A stretch of 64,000 nucleotides of DNA from Bacteroidota bacterium (GTDB taxonomy: Bacteria > Bacteroidota > Ignavibacteria > UBA10030 > SZUA-254), in NCBI GenBank assembly GCA_020056225.1, contig JAGVIE010000023.1, forward strand, positions 62,001 through 126,000. The letters run 5' to 3'. Shown here piece by piece: positions 1-7,735 of the stretch. Numbering within the stretch: position 1 is the first letter of the stretch; each line of letters begins with the position of its first letter. The position numbers were made by a program, and so were the translations under genes. A model generated the notes under the pieces. It did not search any database, was not told where the DNA came from, and worked only from the letters and a program-made list of their open reading frames with translations.

Positions 1-420
1 GAGCGTTTGCGGGAGATGCTGCCAGCCCGTATCTCCGTTTACACTGAAAGTATAACCACTGCCTGTCTGTACGCTTCCGCCGCTGATTTCTGTATTGTAG
101 CCTGTCGAAACCCATACTGTTTCCCGGTTGGCGGCTATCGCGAATATACCTTCATCTGCAAATGCGGGATCAGTGCGGTAACTTGTCCACGTGCGACCTC
201 CGTTAGCACTTCTTGCAAATCCTCTGCCTGTGCCGATGTATAGCACGGAATCGGATACTGCAATATGTGAAATACTGTTGCTTGGCGGAAGTGCCAGTTG
301 TGCACTGGAAGAAGGGATTGAAAATTCTTTTAGATATTTCGATTGTGCATTCATTATAGATGGAATTCCGACTGCAACTGCAAGCATCAGAAAGATATAT
401 GTATTCAATTGTTTGATCAT
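1..420 (-). CDS. Secreted Ycf48/BNR-repeat-like protein, 5' part only
   Basis: The first 140 codons of a minus-strand gene whose remainder lies beyond base 1. The N-terminus (MIKQLNTYIFLMLAVAVG...SIMNAQS) is a clear Sec signal peptide. It is followed by beta-propeller-like sequence with the phrase NGGRTWTSY, which is typical of Ycf48/BNR or VPS10-like repeats and similar in style to the 1456-residue protein at 20302-24672. The ATG at 420-418 overlaps the TGA of the upstream lipoprotein (417-419) in an ATGA arrangement, so the two are probably translationally coupled. An extracellular or surface role is inferred. A type IX sorting domain would be expected at the missing C-terminus but cannot be seen. 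Confidence 0.75.
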   Translation of the reverse strand, partial: MIKQLNTYIFLMLAVAVGIPSIMNAQSKYLKEFSIPSSSAQLALPPSNSISHIAVSDSVLYIGTGRGFARSANGGRTWTSYRTDPAFADEGIFAIAANRETVWVSTGYNTEISGGSVQTGSGYTFSVNGDTGWQHLPQTL

Positions 421-1256
421 TGCGCTATAATCGTGATTGTGTGATCAAGAGAATCTCCGAGGAAACCCGACTTATCGATTGCATAGAACCGTAATAATTT
501 TGAGCCTAATGTGTTTGATGAATCTACTTGCAGTAGAGTCGAATATCTTCCATCCCCCGCAACTGAATCTCCATCCGAAGAGAAATTGCCGTCATCGTAC
601 AATGGATTCTTGGTGCTGGAATTTACAGAACTGAGATTTCGGAAATAAACCTGATCTATATCCGCAAGACCATCAGGGTCACTCGCAGATATACGGAAAT
701 AAACGAGTGTCCTGCCGTGAAGCGGACGAATAAATGTATCTTGAGCAGAAAGGTTCCAGATGTGCGGAGGTCCGCTGTTCTTCGCAATCAGTAAACCCAG
801 CTGAATCGAATTACTGATAGAATTTCCCTGACCTTGCGCAAACATTTCGATTATGTAAATACCGGTCGATGAACGCTCCATTGTGAACGATGCGTTAGTG
901 TTATAAACAGCTTCGTCCGGCAATGTACTATCCGGCAAAAAGGACAGATTCCCCCTTTGAATGACATCATGCGATACGGGTGAATAAATTCTGTAAGATA
1001 CTTGCTTAATGTCGTCGATTCCATTAGCATCCTCGACATGTGCAGTTATCGTGAAATTTATCTTATATTTTCCATCTGTCAGATGAGTAACCGCACCTGA
1101 GCTTGTTGTATCTATGTGAAGATAATATGTATTCAATATCGCTGTAGTAACATAGGGCGGTACTCCTTGTGTGTCGATTAGCCCGCTACGATCTTTCTCG
1201 CACGAAAGAGCAGTCAGGATAAAGATAATGAAGATGATGATTAAAGGATTTTTCAT
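417..1256 (-). CDS. Putative lipoprotein with calcium-site-like DxDG motifs
   Basis: 279 residues. The N-terminus MKNPLIIIFIIFILTALSCEK is a lipoprotein signal with lipobox LSC, so the mature protein should be lipid-anchored at a Cys near residue 19. The body is beta-rich, with repeated short acidic loops (VEDANGIDDIKQVSY, ASDPDGLADIDQVYF, FSSDGDSVAGDGRYS) that resemble tandem cadherin/choice-of-anchor-like immunoglobulin domains or calcium loops. No enzyme motif is visible. Its stop overlaps the start of the next secreted gene, so the pair is probably an operon for surface proteins. Function unknown. Confidence 0.8.
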   Translation of the reverse strand: MKNPLIIIFIIFILTALSCEKDRSGLIDTQGVPPYVTTAILNTYYLHIDTTSSGAVTHLTDGKYKINFTITAHVEDANGIDDIKQVSYRIYSPVSHDVIQRGNLSFLPDSTLPDEAVYNTNASFTMERSSTGIYIIEMFAQGQGNSISNSIQLGLLIAKNSGPPHIWNLSAQDTFIRPLHGRTLVYFRISASDPDGLADIDQVYFRNLSSVNSSTKNPLYDDGNFSSDGDSVAGDGRYSTLLQVDSSNTLGSKLLRFYAIDKSGFLGDSLDHTITIIAQ

Positions 1257-1489
1257 TGGCTGATTTGAAATATAAAAAAGCCGAGTAGTCAGAACGTAAC
1301 ATAAAGACTCGCTCGGTGAGCTTTCTCCAAAAAGTTACCGTTGTTTAGTTAGTGACTTGGTAACAAAGAATCGTAAGTTTCCTGCTATAATTGAACAAGT
1401 TGAGGATTTAAACTACTAAAAACTAAGAAATCCTTTCCATAAAGTCAAATTTGAGTAATGTACTAGTTTCAGAAGGAAGAAGTCAACAG

Positions 1490-1723
1490 CAGACCTCACC
1501 TATAATCGTTCGACTGAGCTTCCGACGAAGTCCTCTCCTAAAAGGAGAGGATGAAATATCTATGCACTCGTATTTGCGCAGGCAATAACGGGGCTGTCTA
1601 AAAAGAATCAATTACTGTCAGCCTGAGCTTGTCGAAGGCTCAATGCCGCTCAATTTCACATTTCGACAAGCTCAATGTGACACACTCTCAGACTTATTAG
1701 ACATCCCCTACGGGTGAGGTCTG
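1490..1723. repeat. Nested inverted-repeat (MITE-like) intergenic element
   Basis: The 520-base gap 1257-1777 has no convincing gene but contains a nested palindromic structure. The outer 11-bp arms CAGACCTCACC (1490-1500) and GGTGAGGTCTG (1713-1723) are exact reverse complements. Inside lie GGGGCTGTCTA (1590-1600) against TAGACATCCCC (1698-1708), with one mismatch, and the 12-bp exact arms GAGCTTGTCGAA (1625-1636) and TTCGACAAGCTC (1662-1673). A short hairpin CCTCTCCTaaaaGGAGAGG lies near 1531-1550. This looks like a non-autonomous repeat or a composite of dispersed small repeats. No transposase is present. Confidence 0.6.
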
Positions 1724-1777
1724 TTCATCATTGATCGCTCTGAACATTTTTCAAACTGATACACCCCATAAATTTGC

Positions 1778-2713
1778 TTACACTCCAAAATCTATGAACG
1801 GCACCGGCGGAAAAGTGAGTATAAAGGTGATGAAAGCAAACCATCCCAAGAATTTTCTTGTTGGAGTCAGTACCGTATCATCGTTTATCTCAGGATGTTT
1901 TAACTTAATCAGGAAGTATAAAATTGCCGCCCATAGCAGCCATCCTATAGATCCAAGATACAGCTTGAATCCGAAGAACGGAATGAAGCTAAGCAATCCC
2001 ATGGCAATCAGCAGACCGAAAAAGATTTTTGCTATGATAGTTTGCCGCTTCCCGCCGATGAGCGCATACATAACATGACCCCCGTCCAATTGACCGACAG
2101 GCATTAAGTTGAGCGCTGTAACAAACAGACCGAACCAGCCGACACAAAGATATGGATAGTGGTAGATTTCATTCATTGGCGGAACGAAGCCGTTCCAGGT
2201 GAAAAGCTTCGTTATGCCGTAGAAGAAAATTGACTGACCGAATGAAAATCCGTTTGTTGGAATTTCGCCTGACGGTAAATATTCCGGATGGATTGAATAA
2301 ATAAATGATTTATCCGGGAGCGTGAGTAATCCATACACTAAAATAATAATAGTAACGATGAACCCTGCAATTGGTCCGGTTATGCCGATATCGAATAAAG
2401 ATTTCTTGGAAGAAAAACTTGAGCGGATGCGAATGACCGCGCCAAGTGTGCCGAACGGATTCACAAGAAACGGCGGCGCAGGGATGTAATACGGAAGTGT
2501 TGTGTTTAACTTATGGTACTTTGCAGCGAAGTAATGTCCAAACTCATGAGCCGATAACATCGCCAATATACTGATTGAATAGGGAAGACCATACCAGAAG
2601 TTAGCAAGCTCCAGCGGATCTTTGTTCAACCACTGCACTCCGGCGAGTGTTGTAGTGAAGAACGTGAGAACAAATAAACTAATGTTGAGTGTGTACGACC
2701 AGAATTTTTTCAA
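1778..2713 (-). CDS. Site-2-protease-like M50 membrane metalloprotease
   Basis: 311 residues, polytopic membrane protein. The zinc-binding motif HEFGH is at residues 56-60 and the second motif NLMPVGQLDGGH at about 202-213 supplies the third ligand, as in the S2P/M50 (EGY1/FtsEX-independent) family. There are hydrophobic segments around residues 10-25, 43-55, 108-130, 190-206 and several near the C-terminus. No PDZ domain is seen, so this is the compact form of the family. It should cleave substrates within the membrane, but the substrate is unknown. It stands alone: the gap after the previous gene holds a repeat element, and a 160-base gap with an inverted repeat lies upstream. Confidence 0.88.
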   Translation of the reverse strand: MKKFWSYTLNISLFVLTFFTTTLAGVQWLNKDPLELANFWYGLPYSISILAMLSAHEFGHYFAAKYHKLNTTLPYYIPAPPFLVNPFGTLGAVIRIRSSFSSKKSLFDIGITGPIAGFIVTIIILVYGLLTLPDKSFIYSIHPEYLPSGEIPTNGFSFGQSIFFYGITKLFTWNGFVPPMNEIYHYPYLCVGWFGLFVTALNLMPVGQLDGGHVMYALIGGKRQTIIAKIFFGLLIAMGLLSFIPFFGFKLYLGSIGWLLWAAILYFLIKLKHPEINDDTVLTPTRKFLGWFAFITFILTFPPVPFIDFGV

Positions 2714-2801
2714 AGATACTGTTTCCGAAATTATATAAAAGATAGATTAAGATACTGAAATATTATTTGATTTAAAATGATGTTTTGTAATTATTGAGGA
2801 A

Positions 2802-2848
2802 GTGCGACTCACTTCCAATGCTGACTCTACGCTGAAAGTGAGTCGCAC
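2802..2848. repeat. Perfect 13-bp inverted repeat
   Basis: GTGCGACTCACTT (2802-2814) and AAGTGAGTCGCAC (2836-2848) are exact reverse complements around a 21-base spacer. It lies between the M50 protease and the HicB-like gene, is AT-flanked, and has no T-run on either side that would make it an obvious terminator. It is most likely a small dispersed repeat. Confidence 0.6.
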
Positions 2849-2856
2849 ATTACTTC

Positions 2857-2873
2857 TCCCGCCTTCGGCGGGA
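2857..2873. repeat. Short GC-rich hairpin repeat (TCCCGCC/GGCGGGA)
   Basis: TCCCGCC-TTC-GGCGGGA is a perfect 7-bp stem with a 3-base loop, immediately after the stop of the HicB-like gene. A sister hairpin TCCCGC-TTCA-GCGGGA lies on the other side of the same gene (3099-3114). The pair therefore brackets the small gene; they read as members of a dispersed repeat family, and this copy could also end transcription. Confidence 0.5.
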
Positions 2874-2879
2874 TCAGAA

Positions 2880-3056
2880 TTACATGTTGGCATTTCCCGA
2901 TTGAGCTTCGAGCAGTTTCCTGCAAACGTCTCTGGCAATCTCAAGTGCTTCAGTTACCGTTCTACCCTGGGCAACAAGTCCTTGTACATCATCCGAAGTT
3001 GCGAGGTACAAATCTTCAGGAAGTTTTTCTATGTGGATTTTGATAATGCGTTCCAT
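2880..3056 (-). CDS. HicB/DUF1902-like small antitoxin-type protein
   Basis: 58 residues, starting MERIIKIHIEKLPEDLYLAT with the ATG at 3056-3054 and TAA at 2882-2880. The pattern of a short beta-strand, LYLATSDDVQGLVAQG, then TVTEALEIARDVCRKLLEA matches the partial RNase-H-like fold of HicB antitoxins (DUF1902 subtype, no added DNA-binding domain). No HicA-like toxin gene is visible next to it: downstream there are only short repeats and upstream about 450 bases of non-coding DNA. It is an orphan of a toxin-antitoxin family, either a relic or an antitoxin acting alone. Confidence 0.6.
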   Translation of the reverse strand: MERIIKIHIEKLPEDLYLATSDDVQGLVAQGRTVTEALEIARDVCRKLLEAQSGNANM

Positions 3057-3505
3057 GATTGATCCATTTTGTTCTATTATATAAAGTTGTCATGTTGATC
3101 CCGCTTCAGCGGGAGAAACATCTTCTTTTTCTTGCGTTTGAGACCCTTCGCTGCGCTCAGGGTGACAAAGGAAGCAATTTTTCAAAAGTCTCTATTGATA
3201 AATTTCCGAACTAATGTAAGAGAGATAAAAAGATAAACAAACAAACTTATATACGATTGCCAGTGATCTAATTTGTTTCAAACGCTAATAAAGATAATGA
3301 AATTACACGATATTTAAAATGATAAAAAGGTGGGATATTTTACGTTGATTCTCAATAAGAAATTGCTATATTTACTGAGCGATAAATTTGTAATAAAGAG
3401 GGTAGTGATATACCCTAAGAGATTAGTGCGGATAATTGGAATAGTAAATATGAGAGAGCTGTCGCAGAAAAAGTATTATATTATGACCAGTTTCATTTTA
3501 TTTCG
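3057..3505. other. Non-coding interval with dispersed short repeats
   Basis: No credible gene in these 449 bases. The right half (3180-3505) is very AT-rich. The left half has the hairpin TCCCGC-TTCA-GCGGGA at 3099-3114, then CCCTTCGCTGCGCTCAGGG at about 3144-3162, both of the style found dispersed in intergenic DNA of related genomes. The promoter of the following three-gene module must lie in the AT-rich part. A TATAAT occurs at 3520-3525 but no convincing -35 is paired with it. Confidence 0.5.
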
Positions 3506-4645
3506 ATGTATAATTCAGTTATAATAAGCGAGATCAATAATGTGAGCCCCGCGCCTAATGGGCAGGCAAAGCCGCTTGCTCAAAGTAGCCTAATTGAACT
3601 GTCTGAGTTTCCCACGACACGATATCAAGGCAGCAAGAGAAAACTCGTATACTGGATTTGGGAAGGCCTACGAGGGATTAAGTTTGACACCGCTCTTGAT
3701 GCTTTTGGAGGTACCGCCTCTGTGAGCTATCTGTTTAAGAGAATGGGAAAAGCAGTCACTTACAATGACAAGCTCCACTTTAATTACCTAGTAGGCAAGG
3801 CCATCATTGAGAATGACGAGGTGATTTTAACTGACGAAGATATTGATTGGCTAGTCCGGTCCCACGACAATGGATGCTACACGGACTTCATATCTGACCA
3901 TTTCCAAGGGATGTATTACATGGACCATGAGAACCGGTGGCTCGACATGGTCAATAGTAACATTCTCCAGATGGTGGAAACAGACAAAAAGGTGTTGCAA
4001 TACAAACAATCGTTGGCATATTATGCTTTGTTCCAAGCTTGTTTAGTTAAGCGTCCTTTTAATTTGTTTCATCGATCAAATCTGGGTTTGAGAACAAGCA
4101 ATGTCAAGCGAACCTTCGGAAACAAGGTAGCATGGGAAAAGCCTTTCGAAATCCTGTTCCGTCGATTTGTTCAGGAAGCAAACAGGCTGGTGATAAGCAC
4201 AGACGTGAGATGTTCCGCGCTTAACAGATCGGCTTTTGACATCGATCCTGATGGGTACGACGCGGTGTATCTTGATCCACCATATCTTAGGTCGACAGGG
4301 AGTAATGAAACGTCTGATTATTTCAGGTGCTACCACTTTCTGGAAGGCATGAGTCAATACTCCGATTGGGCAAGTCTACTGTGCGCGAGGAAACAAAACA
4401 CGGGATCGGATTTTACGCTTGGTAGTGCACATGGAATCTTTGAAGAATTGCTCGCGCGATTCCGCCATAGTGTACTCATTATCTCATATAAGCGAGGTGG
4501 GATACCTTCTATTGAATTTATAGTTACATGCCTAAAGAGGCTTGGCAAGAAAGTGAATACAAAGAGCGTGCACTATTCGTACGCTTTAAACCATCAGAAC
4601 GGTGATGCCAAAAAAAATCGAGAGGTTCTCATAATTGGTCAATAG
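3506..4645 (+). CDS. D12-class (Dam-like) N6-adenine DNA methyltransferase
   Basis: 379 residues. It has the features of the D12/alpha-group adenine methyltransferases: motif X TTRYQGSKRKL at 37-47, the S-adenosylmethionine motif DAFGGTASVS at 65-74, and the catalytic DPPY at 257-260 within YDAVYLDPPYLR. Between them lies the expected target-recognition region. It should methylate adenine in a specific DNA sequence. It is the first gene of a close three-gene set: the GHKL ATPase follows after 17 bases. No restriction endonuclease is fused to it. The N-terminal 30 residues are not part of the family core, and a GTG at codon 13 is an alternative start. Likely role: self-marking in a defence module (inference). 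Confidence 0.85.
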   Translation: MYNSVIISEINNVSPAPNGQAKPLAQSSLIELSEFPTTRYQGSKRKLVYWIWEGLRGIKFDTALDAFGGTASVSYLFKRMGKAVTYNDKLHFNYLVGKAIIENDEVILTDEDIDWLVRSHDNGCYTDFISDHFQGMYYMDHENRWLDMVNSNILQMVETDKKVLQYKQSLAYYALFQACLVKRPFNLFHRSNLGLRTSNVKRTFGNKVAWEKPFEILFRRFVQEANRLVISTDVRCSALNRSAFDIDPDGYDAVYLDPPYLRSTGSNETSDYFRCYHFLEGMSQYSDWASLLCARKQNTGSDFTLGSAHGIFEELLARFRHSVLIISYKRGGIPSIEFIVTCLKRLGKKVNTKSVHYSYALNHQNGDAKKNREVLIIGQ

Positions 4646-4662
4646 TAATTTACTAACTAAGC

Positions 4663-6225
4663 ATGCCTGATTTCGTCAAACAACTAACTGTCGACAAGCG
4701 GATCGTACCGCTACTGAGCAAGTCTGCCTATCAGAGGAGCTTTGCATACGCCGTCCGTGAAATGGTAAGCAACGCCTATGATGCAGACGCAACAACAGTC
4801 CACATAACGATCGATCTAAAGGATGATGAGATTGTAATCGAAGACAATGGTAACGGAATGACAGTTGAAGAGTTTGACCACTACCTGAGAATTGCTGGTC
4901 AGAAGAGAGGTAGAAGAGAGAGCCCGAAGTTTGGCAGAAAGCGGATCGGGCAGTTTGGAGTGGGATTCCTCGCTGTTTTCCCCTTCTGCGAAACGCTTGA
5001 AATCACATCAACGGCTGAGAATTCGGATCAGTTGTTTACAGCAAAAGTGCCAGCATCAAAATTTTTCCGGGAAACGAGCAAGACAGAAGAAGTTGGTGAG
5101 TTAGATATCCCGGGATATATCTCACAAGACAAGAATAAGCGGAGCGACCATTACACACGATTGAGACTGCGAGGGCTGACGGATAACGCCAAGAGGTACT
5201 TTGACAGTAAACCTACCAAAGCTGATCGCAATAGCGTTCTTTCCTGGAAAGGGCTTGAGAAACTCAAGTGGGAATTACAGGAAGATCTCCCAATATCGTT
5301 CCCAACTAACTCGAAGCTTGGTAAACTACTTCCTTATTCTGAACCGTATGCTATGGAAGTTTACCTTCAAGGAGAAAAGATTTATCGAAACGACTGGGAG
5401 GGTGACATACTCGACCATGGAGAAATAACAGCTAGTGGTATCAGGTTCAGATACGCGATCATAACGGCTTGGAAGCCAGTCAAACCCCATCAAATGAGGG
5501 CACTCAAGATTCGAGTGAATAATGTTGGGGTGGGTCCCCGAGATAACTTTGACGTGGAAAGAACCCGGCGTTACAGTCGCTTTCACTGGTTAACAGGAGA
5601 AATACAGGTGCTTGGTGGATTGGATGATGCACTAACATTAAGTCGAGATTCATTTGTCGTAAGCTCTGAATACGAAGAATTCCGTGAGAAGATAGTGTCA
5701 CTCCTTAGGAAGCAAGCGGATTACATTGAGTTGGTGGATGTGGCGGCGAAGGACATGACTAAGCAAGTACGTGGTGGCAAACAGACACGGGTGGCTTCCA
5801 AACGAGACATTGTAGAAAAGAACATAAAGAAGTTGGTCGAGAAGGGATTTACGGTTAAGACGGCGGAGGTTGGTACTTTACTTCTTAGCGAGCCAGTGAA
5901 GGTAGATAAGGGCAAGAAAGAGGTCATTGTTATTGAAGGACACCCGGGGTTGGAGGATTCGATTACTGTCTCAGGTCGGAAGAAAAAGGTAGTCTATACA
6001 TCGTGGGATCCAAAGGGAGACGTAAGGTTTTCAGCCTGTAGAATAAATGATGTGGGGCAGATTGAAGTAAATACGCAGTACCCTCTGTTCAAATCAAAGA
6101 GATATGGAGAAGTATTCTTGAAAGTACACATACTAGCACTATTAGCCGCAGATGAATGCTTATCAGCAAAGCAAATGCATGAATTCCTCGTTCAGAATTT
6201 GCTGAAGGAATTTCAGGAGTTTTAA
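4663..6225 (+). CDS. GHKL (Hsp90/MutL/MORC-like) ATPase
   Basis: 520 residues. The N-terminal ATP-binding Bergerat fold is clear: N-box AVREMVSNAYDADA with Glu33 and Asn37, G1 box EDNGNGM at 60-66, and the G2/lid GRKRIGQFGVGFLAVF at 91-106. The arrangement is closer to MORC and other S5-linked GHKL proteins than to histidine kinases, because no HisKA or receiver part is present. The remaining 350 residues contain a transducer-like region and an unassigned C-terminal domain. GHKL ATPases of this kind dimerise on ATP binding and act as DNA clamps in MutL and MORC proteins; members linked to restriction-modification gene neighbourhoods were described by Iyer, Abhiman and Aravind. Here it sits between a DNA methyltransferase and an AAA ATPase (34-base gap). 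Confidence 0.82.
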   Translation: MPDFVKQLTVDKRIVPLLSKSAYQRSFAYAVREMVSNAYDADATTVHITIDLKDDEIVIEDNGNGMTVEEFDHYLRIAGQKRGRRESPKFGRKRIGQFGVGFLAVFPFCETLEITSTAENSDQLFTAKVPASKFFRETSKTEEVGELDIPGYISQDKNKRSDHYTRLRLRGLTDNAKRYFDSKPTKADRNSVLSWKGLEKLKWELQEDLPISFPTNSKLGKLLPYSEPYAMEVYLQGEKIYRNDWEGDILDHGEITASGIRFRYAIITAWKPVKPHQMRALKIRVNNVGVGPRDNFDVERTRRYSRFHWLTGEIQVLGGLDDALTLSRDSFVVSSEYEEFREKIVSLLRKQADYIELVDVAAKDMTKQVRGGKQTRVASKRDIVEKNIKKLVEKGFTVKTAEVGTLLLSEPVKVDKGKKEVIVIEGHPGLEDSITVSGRKKKVVYTSWDPKGDVRFSACRINDVGQIEVNTQYPLFKSKRYGEVFLKVHILALLAADECLSAKQMHEFLVQNLLKEFQEF

Positions 6226-6259
6226 CATCAACGATTGAATAAGATAAAGGAGATCAAGG

Positions 6260-7381
6260 ATGTACATTTCGCATTTTGAGATTAATAACTATCGAAGCCT
6301 TAAGGGAGTGAAAATCAATGGACTGCTCTCGGTATGCATTTTTCATGGCTTAAACAATTCAGGTAAATCAAATATCCTATCAGCTCTTGAGATGATCTTC
6401 AAGAGAAAGCTCGAAGAGGGAACACCGAATAAATGGCGTCCTGTGAGGTTCTGGCGAGGACGTATTGAAAACTTTACCGACAACTTCTTTAAAAACGATA
6501 GAAAAGATATTACGTTTTCTGTTACCGTTTCTTTTGAACATGCGGAGGTCGAGCCCTTCATGGAAATCCTGAAAAAGCTGAAGACTCATTTGGAGAAGCC
6601 GTCATATAAGAAAGACTTAACATTGGTTGGGCGTATAAAATACATAGATGAGCACATCGCAAATGCAGAACTTGAATGCGTTACACTAAACACGGATTAC
6701 AAGATAATGACATCGTCCGTTGGTAAAGGATTAGAATTATTCCCCGGTCTGAAGGATGTGTCAAATGAAAAAAAACTCCAGACCTTTGAAAGGATAATGG
6801 ATTTGATGAACGATTCTTTCGTCGTAATACCATCTAACAGATTTCTCACGACAGAGGCGGAATCAGGCAAAAAAGACTTGCCTATGACACCAAATACTTT
6901 TAAGGCATGGCTGTTCAATCTTTCGCTCGACCGATCTAAGTATTATATGTTTCAACAAATAAAGGACATTTTCAATGGAGAACCTTTCAAATTTGGTGAG
7001 TTGAGCTTCACACGGAATGATAACGAAATTGAAATCATGGTTGATAAGGATGGTGTTCGGCTTCCAATAAATAGGATGGGCTCAGGATTACAACAAATAC
7101 TCTTTTTAGTTTCGAATCTGGTATTATTGAAAGGCAAAATGGTCGGTATTGAGGAACTTGAAATCAATCTTTCTCCTACTGCGCAAATGCAGATATTTGA
7201 AAAAATCAAATCATACTTAAAAAAGGATAACAAACTAATAAGCCAAGTGATTATCACAAGTCACAGTGATTACTTCGGTGGCCGAGGAGATGTTAGATGC
7301 TACGAAACAAGCCATGATGGAGAGAAAACAATCGTGTCTAATTGGACTAATGCTATGCGCCGTGCATTTTTCAAACACTAA
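6260..7381 (+). CDS. OLD-like AAA/ABC-type ATPase without TOPRIM
   Basis: 373 residues. It begins MYISHFEINNYRSLKG, the usual start of RecF/SMC/OLD-type ATPases, with Walker A GLNNSGKSN at 30-38, a Walker B-like MVGIEELE at 294-301 and the switch His in ITSHSD at about 332-337. The protein ends soon after, so it lacks the TOPRIM nuclease domain of true OLD proteins and any visible nuclease. A strong Shine-Dalgarno (AAAGGAG) lies 9 bases before the ATG. It is third in the methyltransferase-GHKL-ATPase set. In comparable systems such ATPases sense or remodel DNA and activate a partner; here the partner is presumably the GHKL protein (inference). Confidence 0.82.
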   Translation: MYISHFEINNYRSLKGVKINGLLSVCIFHGLNNSGKSNILSALEMIFKRKLEEGTPNKWRPVRFWRGRIENFTDNFFKNDRKDITFSVTVSFEHAEVEPFMEILKKLKTHLEKPSYKKDLTLVGRIKYIDEHIANAELECVTLNTDYKIMTSSVGKGLELFPGLKDVSNEKKLQTFERIMDLMNDSFVVIPSNRFLTTEAESGKKDLPMTPNTFKAWLFNLSLDRSKYYMFQQIKDIFNGEPFKFGELSFTRNDNEIEIMVDKDGVRLPINRMGSGLQQILFLVSNLVLLKGKMVGIEELEINLSPTAQMQIFEKIKSYLKKDNKLISQVIITSHSDYFGGRGDVRCYETSHDGEKTIVSNWTNAMRRAFFKH

Positions 7382-7475
7382 CATAGGTTATCCTACTCAG
7401 TCGTTATCGAATAATTTGTGTACATCGCGAGTGAACTTCATTCCATGAAACTTTAACAGGCTCACCCCCCAACAC

Positions 7476-7541
7476 AAATCTAAAGTCGATGCCCTCTGGG
7501 ACAAATTCTGGTCTGGAGGTATTGCAGGTGTAATATCTCAG
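7476..7541 (+). pseudogene. Probable relic of a type I restriction methylase (hsdM) N-terminus
   Basis: In the 354-base gap after the AAA ATPase one frame reads KSKVDALWDKFWSGGIAG, closely resembling the N-terminal segment of many HsdM proteins (pattern KVxxLWDxFWSGGIxNPL). There is no start codon: an in-frame TGA lies just upstream at 7446-7448. After VISQ the similarity stops and the frame runs into a REP-like repeat. It looks like a short remnant of a former type I restriction locus. Recognition is from memory of the family, without alignment. Confidence 0.45.
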
Positions 7542-7550
7542 GGTTCATTG

Positions 7551-7603
7551 GGACTAAAGTCCATATATTTTTTTGATTGCTTACCACGTGCTAAAGCTCG
7601 TGG
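7551..7603. repeat. REP-like double palindrome
   Basis: Two palindromes lie 21 bases apart: GGACT-AA-AGTCC (7551-7562) and CCACGTGCT-AA-AGCTCGTGG (7584-7603), the latter an 8-bp stem with one T-T mismatch. The pairing of a GGACTnnAGTCC unit with a CCACG...CGTGG unit is the arrangement of bacterial REP/BIME-type repeats, which are usually mobilised by IS200-like RAYT transposases. None is encoded in this window. Confidence 0.55.
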
Positions 7604-7735
7604 CAATTTTTCCAAAAGGATAATAAGAATCAACGCCTTTCCATCCAGGTAAAATACATCAAATCAAGTTCACTGTCCGAAACATCAAACAGTTTTAATC
7701 GTAATTGCTTAGTAGTTACTCAATTTTATAAGCAA

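Noticed and set aside
7-430. Plus-strand open frames at 7-243 and 191-430
   Set aside because: They are shadows of the minus-strand secreted gene, which has a signal peptide and propeller-like sequence.
2747-3062. Longer open frames 2747-2944 (minus) and 2802-3062 (plus)
   Set aside because: They cover inverted repeats and the opposite strand of the HicB-like gene and have no protein-like composition.
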